Assembly (NCBI RefSeq): GCF_000577615.1
Contig: NZ_CBXX010000035.1
Span: 1-50,202 of the forward strand
Length of the DNA: 50,202 nucleotides
From: Herbaspirillum sp. RV1423
Lineage (GTDB): Bacteria; Pseudomonadota; Gammaproteobacteria; Burkholderiales; Burkholderiaceae_D
Direction of reading: 5' to 3'
Numbering within the stretch: the stretch's first letter is position 1; every line of letters begins with the position of its first letter. Below are positions 46,252 to 50,202 of the stretch, piece by piece. Under the pieces are notes generated by a model that saw only the letters and a list, made by a program, of their open reading frames with translations, searched no databases and was not told where the DNA came from. The position numbers were made by a program, and so were the translations under genes.

Positions 46252-47118
46252 CTACTTCTCTTCGTGTTCCGTCTGCACGATGCTGACGGGCTTGCCTTTG
46301 ATCTTGCGCCAGGCATAGACGATGTATCCTGACAAGCCGTACAGCACGAACAAGCCGAACAACACCTTGGACGGATCGCTGGAGATCGCCACCAACGCCA
46401 CCACCACCAGCAACGCGGCGATGAACGGCACCGGCTTGCGGAAATTGATGTCCTTGAAGCTGTAGAACGGTACGTTGGTGACCATGGTGATGCCGGCATA
46501 CAAGGTAATCACCCAGGACGCCCAGCTCAGGTCGGTGCCGGCAAAACGCAGGTCGTCCATCAGCCAGACAAAGCCGGCCACCAGCGCCGCCGCGGCGGGA
46601 CTCGGCAGCCCCTGGAAGTAGCGTTTGTCGACCACCGCGATGTTGGTGTTGAAACGGGCCAGGCGCAAAGCGCCGCCGGCACAATACACGAACGCCGCCA
46701 GCCAGCCCAGCTTGCCCATGCCGCGCAGCGACCATTCATACACCACCAGCGCCGGCGCGGCGCCGAACGACACCATGTCGGACAGGCTGTCGTACTGGGC
46801 ACCGAATTCGCTTTGGGTATTGGTCATGCGTGCAACGCGGCCGTCCAGGCTGTCCAGCACCATGGCGACAAAGATTGCAATCGATGCATGGTCGAACTTC
46901 AGGTTCATCGCCATGACGATGGCGTAGAAACCGCAGAACAACGCCGCCGTCGTGAACGCATTCGGCAACAGGTAAATGCCGCGCGAACGCCGTGGGCGCA
47001 CAATGGGCGCACCGTCGATGTCTTCCAGTTGAGCCGGATACAACGGCGTTTTATGGCTGCGCAAGGATTTCGGAAAAGGAATGTTGCCCTTGTTTTTGCG
47101 TCTGCGGAAAGTTGCCAT
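46252..47118 (-). CDS. pssA: CDP-diacylglycerol-serine O-phosphatidyltransferase
   Basis: Integral membrane enzyme making phosphatidylserine from CDP-diacylglycerol and serine, 288 residues with about eight helices. The CDP-alcohol phosphotransferase motif is complete: DGRVAR, then G-x3-D-x3-D in FGAQYDSLSDMVSFG. The N-terminus is basic and cytoplasmic (FRRRKNKGNIPFPKSLRSHK). It lies 29 bases after psd on the same strand, so the two steps to phosphatidylethanolamine are co-expressed. Confidence 0.96.
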   Translation of the reverse strand: MATFRRRKNKGNIPFPKSLRSHKTPLYPAQLEDIDGAPIVRPRRSRGIYLLPNAFTTAALFCGFYAIVMAMNLKFDHASIAIFVAMVLDSLDGRVARMTNTQSEFGAQYDSLSDMVSFGAAPALVVYEWSLRGMGKLGWLAAFVYCAGGALRLARFNTNIAVVDKRYFQGLPSPAAAALVAGFVWLMDDLRFAGTDLSWASWVITLYAGITMVTNVPFYSFKDINFRKPVPFIAALLVVVALVAISSDPSKVLFGLFVLYGLSGYIVYAWRKIKGKPVSIVQTEHEEK

Positions 47119-47147
47119 GTGAAGTCCGTCTAGTATGCGTCGGGTGG

Positions 47148-47789
47148 TCAGAATTCAGCCAGAATGGTCTCCGTGGCAGAGACCTTCTCACCGACGCTCA
47201 CTTTCGGCGTGGCGGTCAACGGCAGATAGACGTCGACCCGCGAACCGAAACGGATGAAACCGTAACGCTGGCCGCGCGCCAGCACGTCGCCGGCCTTGAC
47301 GTAGCATAGAATACGGCGGGCGATCAGGCCCGCCACCTGCACGCAGGTCACGCTCTGGCCGTTGGCGGCAGTGATTGCCAGCGCATTGCGCTCGTTTTCT
47401 AGAGACGCCTTGTCGAGGTCGGCATTGACGAACTTGCCGGGAAAATATTGCACGGTCTCGATCTTGCCATCCACCGGCGCGCGATTGGAATGGACATTGA
47501 AGACGTTCATGAACACGCTGATCTTCAGCGCTTCACGGTCGGTGTACGGGTCATGGGCCTTGGCGACCACAACGATACGGCCATCTGCAGGCGACAGCAC
47601 GGCGTTCGGATTCTGCGGAATGGCGCGCGGAGGATCGCGGAAAAATTGCAGCACGAACAAAGCAATGATCCAGAACGGCAGCGACCACGCTCCGCCGATC
47701 AGGGTAACGATAACGGCGACGACAACGGCGATGCCCAGAAAAGGCCAGCCTTCGCGGGCAATAATAGGATGTGGGTAATGATTATTCAA
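47148..47789 (-). CDS. psd: Phosphatidylserine decarboxylase (short archaeal-type form)
   Basis: Pyruvoyl enzyme converting phosphatidylserine to phosphatidylethanolamine, 213 residues. The self-cleavage site is the Gly-Ser of [12 protein letters not shown] near the C-terminus, which creates the pyruvoyl group. Two hydrophobic helices near residues 15-45 anchor it to the inner membrane. [17 protein letters not shown] is the conserved active-site region. Length fits the short Psd class. Confidence 0.95.
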   Translation of the reverse strand: MNNHYPHPIIAREGWPFLGIAVVVAVIVTLIGGAWSLPFWIIALFVLQFFRDPPRAIPQNPNAVLSPADGRIVVVAKAHDPYTDREALKISVFMNVFNVHSNRAPVDGKIETVQYFPGKFVNADLDKASLENERNALAITAANGQSVTCVQVAGLIARRILCYVKAGDVLARGQRYGFIRFGSRVDVYLPLTATPKVSVGEKVSATETILAEF

Positions 47790-48158
47790 CGTTGCTCCGA
47801 TAGTCGCTGATAAATTTCAGAATGGTAAAGCGTGCTTATTCTAGACGAGCGCCCCAGAAATGTAACGCGCCGCAAATCAAATCAACGGATATTTACCCAT
47901 TGAGAGCGAATGACGGCCTGAGATTCCGGCCTGTGCGAAAGCGGAGGGATCTGTTGGCCCGATGAGCCATTCTTCTTTTGATAAGCGCGTATTTTATCGC
48001 GAACCATGGCGGATATGGCGCGAATCGATGCCTCGACCATCCATGCAACAGCGACAATCGCGACGGAAACACCTGGCATACGCACACATGAAGCGGATGT
48101 GCACGAAATGAAACCGCGCCGGAAAGCTTGCCTCATGCTCTCCGACGCGAAAGAACGC
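47790..48158. other. psd-SIMPL intergenic region (369 bases)
   Basis: Between the SIMPL gene stop and the psd start. Apart from a weak candidate small reading frame at 47882-48136, nothing definite is seen. The psd-pssA promoter should lie in the part nearest 47790-47880, which is relatively AT-rich. Confidence 0.4.
47882..48136 (-). CDS. Possible small membrane protein (84 residues)
   Basis: An open frame with ATG at 48136 preceded by GGAG at a short distance, 22 bases after the SIMPL gene. A hydrophobic stretch MPGVSVAIVAVAWMV at about residues 20-34 could span the membrane, followed by a charged IRAYQKKNGSSGQQ tail. There is no recognisable family. It may be a chance frame in a GC-rich spacer. 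Confidence 0.28.
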   Translation of the reverse strand: MRQAFRRGFISCTSASCVRMPGVSVAIVAVAWMVEASIRAISAMVRDKIRAYQKKNGSSGQQIPPLSHRPESQAVIRSQWVNIR

Positions 48159-48908
48159 TTACTTGAATCGCACCTTGCCGACCAGGTGCATGCCGACGGT
48201 GGACTCGCCCGGTTCGAAGCTCGGCTCGGCCACCGCTTCCTGCGCAGGCGCATCCGCCATCGCACGCATCATCATGGCCTTGGGGGCCAGTGCATTTTGG
48301 GCATAGTTGCCGGAACCTTCGAAGTCGATGGTTTCCACTACGGCATCGCTGCTGCGGCGTCCCATCGCGGCCGCAATCGAGGCAATCCGTTCATTGAGAT
48401 TCCTGTAGGTGGCGTTGATGAGGTCGGCATCCAGTTTCTTGGCAGTTGCCGGACTCAATCCGAATTGCAGGTTGTTCAATCCCAATATGCTTTGTGCTGC
48501 AGCCACCGTCTTGGGCAAGCCTTCCAGATTGGTGGTCGTGACATCGAGGTACTGCCCGACGCGCCAGCCGACAATCGGGCGTGGCTTGTTGTTTGAACGC
48601 AGCGCGTCCTCGGCGTAGACAGCGTAAGTGTAATAGCCGCGCGTTTTCAGTTGCGCTTGCGGATCCTGCTTCTTGACGATATCTATGCCCTGCTTCATTT
48701 TCCGGTTGACGCGCGAGGCAGCGGCTGCTTTGTCCTTGTCCTGCTCTTCCACGCTCAGCGTGGCATGCGCTTCATCATTCGGCACGACGATTTCACCCGA
48801 GGCTGGAACGACCACCAGGGTGCCGGCAGTTTGAACGGGTTGCGCATGCGCTGCCATCGTTGCTGTTGCGAGTATGGCTGCGAATAATAGTTGGCTTGGG
48901 CGCGACAT
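48159..48908 (-). CDS. SIMPL domain (DUF541) periplasmic protein
   Basis: A 249-residue exported protein with signal peptide MSRPSQLLFAAILATATMAAHA (cleavage before QP expected). The start at 48908 is set by GGAG just upstream. The mature part reads LVVVPASGEIVVPNDEAHATLSVEEQ, then KTRGYYTYAVYA, matching the SIMPL/YggE-like fold that forms oligomers and is linked to stress tolerance. No operon partner is evident. Confidence 0.87.
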   Translation of the reverse strand: MSRPSQLLFAAILATATMAAHAQPVQTAGTLVVVPASGEIVVPNDEAHATLSVEEQDKDKAAAASRVNRKMKQGIDIVKKQDPQAQLKTRGYYTYAVYAEDALRSNNKPRPIVGWRVGQYLDVTTTNLEGLPKTVAAAQSILGLNNLQFGLSPATAKKLDADLINATYRNLNERIASIAAAMGRRSSDAVVETIDFEGSGNYAQNALAPKAMMMRAMADAPAQEAVAEPSFEPGESTVGMHLVGKVRFK

Positions 48909-49080
48909 TGAGATCTCCAGAAATGAAACTGATTGATGAGCTTCGCACATTCCACGAAAGCTGTGTGGCGAAGACTGGCGGTTGGACGCCCGGTGAAACG
49001 CTTGGTTCTTGAAAGGAACAGTACAATTGTGACAATGTGAAAGCCACGAAACATCTTTGTTACGATAACCGAGAAAAACT

Positions 49081-49105
49081 AAAAGGACGCCGGAGCGTCC
49101 TTTTT
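49081..49105. terminator. Bidirectional terminator, unit 1
   Basis: AAAAGGACGC-CGGA-GCGTCCTTTTT. On the minus strand the tail reads TTTTAGTTTTT. It is the outermost terminator for ilvC transcription. Confidence 0.85.
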
Positions 49106-49123
49106 CCCATCAACTTCCCGTTA

Positions 49124-49216
49124 CCGTCGTCCCCGCGAACGCTGGGACCCAGTGGCGTCAGTGCATCGCTCAAGCTTCTTCACGACGCTGGGCTCCAACT
49201 TTTTCGTTGGAACGAC
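49124..49216 (+). repeat. REP-like palindromic element, copy B
   Basis: Starts CCGTCGTCCCC and ends CGTTGGAACGAC. Shares core CACGACGCTGGG with copies A and C. Confidence 0.75.
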
Positions 49217-49234
49217 AAACGAGCGAGGTTTAAC

Positions 49235-49261
49235 TTAGTTCTTCGATTGGTCCGCCGGCTT
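49235..49261 (-). pseudogene. Second, decayed copy of the ilvC 3' tail
   Basis: Starts TTAGTTCTTCGATTGGTCC and matches the other displaced copy in 24 of 27 bases by my alignment. It is too short to encode anything. Confidence 0.75.
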
Positions 49262-49266
49262 AACCA

Positions 49267-49292
49267 AAAAAGGACGCCTGAGCGTCCTTTTT
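49267..49292. terminator. Bidirectional terminator, unit 2
   Basis: AAAAAGGACGC-CTGA-GCGTCCTTTTT, nearly the same stem as unit 1 with a different loop. It would be the first intrinsic terminator reached from ilvC. Confidence 0.88.
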
Positions 49293-49312
49293 ACCCATCG
49301 ATATCTCTATTG

Positions 49313-49403
49313 CCGTCGTCCCGGCGCACGCCGGGACCCAGTGGCGTCAGTGCATCGCTCAAGCTTTTTCACGACGCTGGGTTCCATCTTTCGTTGGAAC
49401 GAC
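49313..49403 (+). repeat. REP-like palindromic element, copy C
   Basis: Starts CCGTCGTCCCGG and ends CGTTGGAACGAC; a local stem GTCCCGGCG/CGCCGGGAC is near perfect at its left end. Confidence 0.75.
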
Positions 49404-49421
49404 AAACGGGAGAGGTTTGGC

Positions 49422-49463
49422 TTAGTTCTTCGATTGGTCCACCAGTTTGTTGGCCTTGATCCA
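49422..49463 (-). pseudogene. Displaced copy of the ilvC 3' tail (42 bases)
   Basis: Matches the true ilvC end (49571-49612) in 41 of 42 bases, including the stop codon, but has no gene in front of it. It encodes the same last residues LVDQSKN with one substitution. Confidence 0.88.
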
Positions 49464-49464
49464 C

Positions 49465-49540
49465 GACAGGCTGGACGGGAATTCGCAAAGCGCCGCTTTG
49501 CGCCGTCCTGCCCGGGGCGCGCTTGCAAGCGCGTCCTGTC
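49465..49540. other. GC-rich nested hairpin segment after ilvC
   Basis: GACAGG (49465-49470) can pair with CCTGTC (49535-49540). Inside lie GGACGG/CCGTCC with CGCAAAGC-GCC-GCTTTGCG at its tip, and a 16-base perfect palindrome CGCGCTTG/CAAGCGCG (49518-49533). This predicts a three-way junction. Confidence 0.6.
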
Positions 49541-49570
49541 ATGATGCCTACATCGCGGTCCGGAATCGCG

Positions 49571-50202
<632 letters not shown>

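Larger units (their letters stand above)
49081..49463. repeat. Imperfect tandem duplication: terminator + palindrome + ilvC 3' tail
   Basis: Unit 1 (49081-49262) and unit 2 (49267-49463) share the same order: a terminator with GGACGC/GCGTCC stem, CCATC, a palindromic element starting CCGTCGTCCC, ACGACAAACG, and a copy of the ilvC 3' end starting TTAGTTCTTCGATTG. Long stretches are identical, such as CCCAGTGGCGTCAGTGCATC. Confidence 0.9.
48909..49570. other. Long intergenic region downstream of ilvC (662 bases)
   Basis: No coding gene is supported. It holds the presumed SIMPL promoter region (48909-49080), two terminator-REP-ilvC-tail units (49081-49463) and a structured GC-rich segment (49464-49545). 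Each is listed separately. Confidence 0.8.

Noticed and set aside
49037..49459. 140-residue plus-strand frame with an internal repeat (SGVSASLKL twice)
   Set aside because: The apparent protein repeat is the DNA duplication of terminator, palindrome and ilvC tail read through; it contains terminators.
49081..49463. CRISPR array
   Set aside because: Only two long, imperfect units containing terminators and a gene tail; no short regular repeats with unique spacers and no cas genes.

Overview
The window reads as a chromosomal segment of a betaproteobacterium, most likely an Oxalobacteraceae member close to Herbaspirillum or its relatives. The evidence is the GC-rich codon use, the 14-gene nuoA-N operon followed by a DUF2818 gene, the block rpsO-pnp / quinone oxidoreductase-tpiA-secG-tRNA-Leu-nuo, and the block ilvC / psd-pssA-leuA, all of which I know from Burkholderiales. 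The genus is an inference. No phage, insertion sequence, CRISPR array or plasmid gene is visible. Genes are cut at both ends: the 5' part of an ETF-ubiquinone oxidoreductase gene on the left and the N-terminal part of ilvC on the right. || 1-20.2 kb is respiratory and housekeeping. An ETF:ubiquinone oxidoreductase (+) converges on a long minus-strand series: tpiA, secG, tRNA-Leu(GAG), nuoA to nuoN, a DUF2818 membrane protein and a Nudix hydrolase. ETF-QO and complex I both feed the quinone pool. Two nuo spacers (nuoM-nuoN and nuoC-nuoD) hold strong hairpins in an otherwise compact operon. || 20.2-26.5 kb looks like an accessory block placed between the quinone oxidoreductase and pnp. A MarR-like regulator diverges from pxpB-pxpC-pxpA (ATP-dependent 5-oxoprolinase), a two-gene DUF969/DUF979 membrane pair (probable transporter) and a DUF2891 protein of unknown function. 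It reads as a pyroglutamate uptake and use operon. || 26.5-31.4 kb holds a type II NADH dehydrogenase, pnp, rpsO and an SmpA/BamE-like lipoprotein. rpsO and the lipoprotein gene appear to diverge from overlapping -35 elements. || 31.4-38.2 kb is the most interesting catabolic module: a divergent pair of units, RpiR regulator-deacylase-RidA-GntP permease on one side and a fold-III PLP deaminase plus a KDG-type kinase on the other. The parts fit uptake of an N-acetylated C1-oxidised amino sugar (N-acetyl-D-glucosaminate), deacetylation, deaminating dehydration to 2-keto-3-deoxygluconate, and phosphorylation. The general D-amino-acid reading is the alternative. || 38.2-44.5 kb is accessory: a TPR-methyltransferase fusion, a MocR-type regulator with a divergent small protein, a tandem-PAS diguanylate cyclase overlapping an alpha/beta hydrolase, and an unrecognised acidic 155-residue protein. 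|| 44.5-50.2 kb is anabolic: leuA, pssA, psd, a SIMPL-domain protein and ilvC. Downstream of ilvC lies an imperfect tandem duplication of about 185 bp. Each unit carries a terminator, a palindromic repeat and a copy of the ilvC 3' end. A third copy of the palindromic repeat lies at 26.3 kb inside a pair of inverted terminator-like arms.
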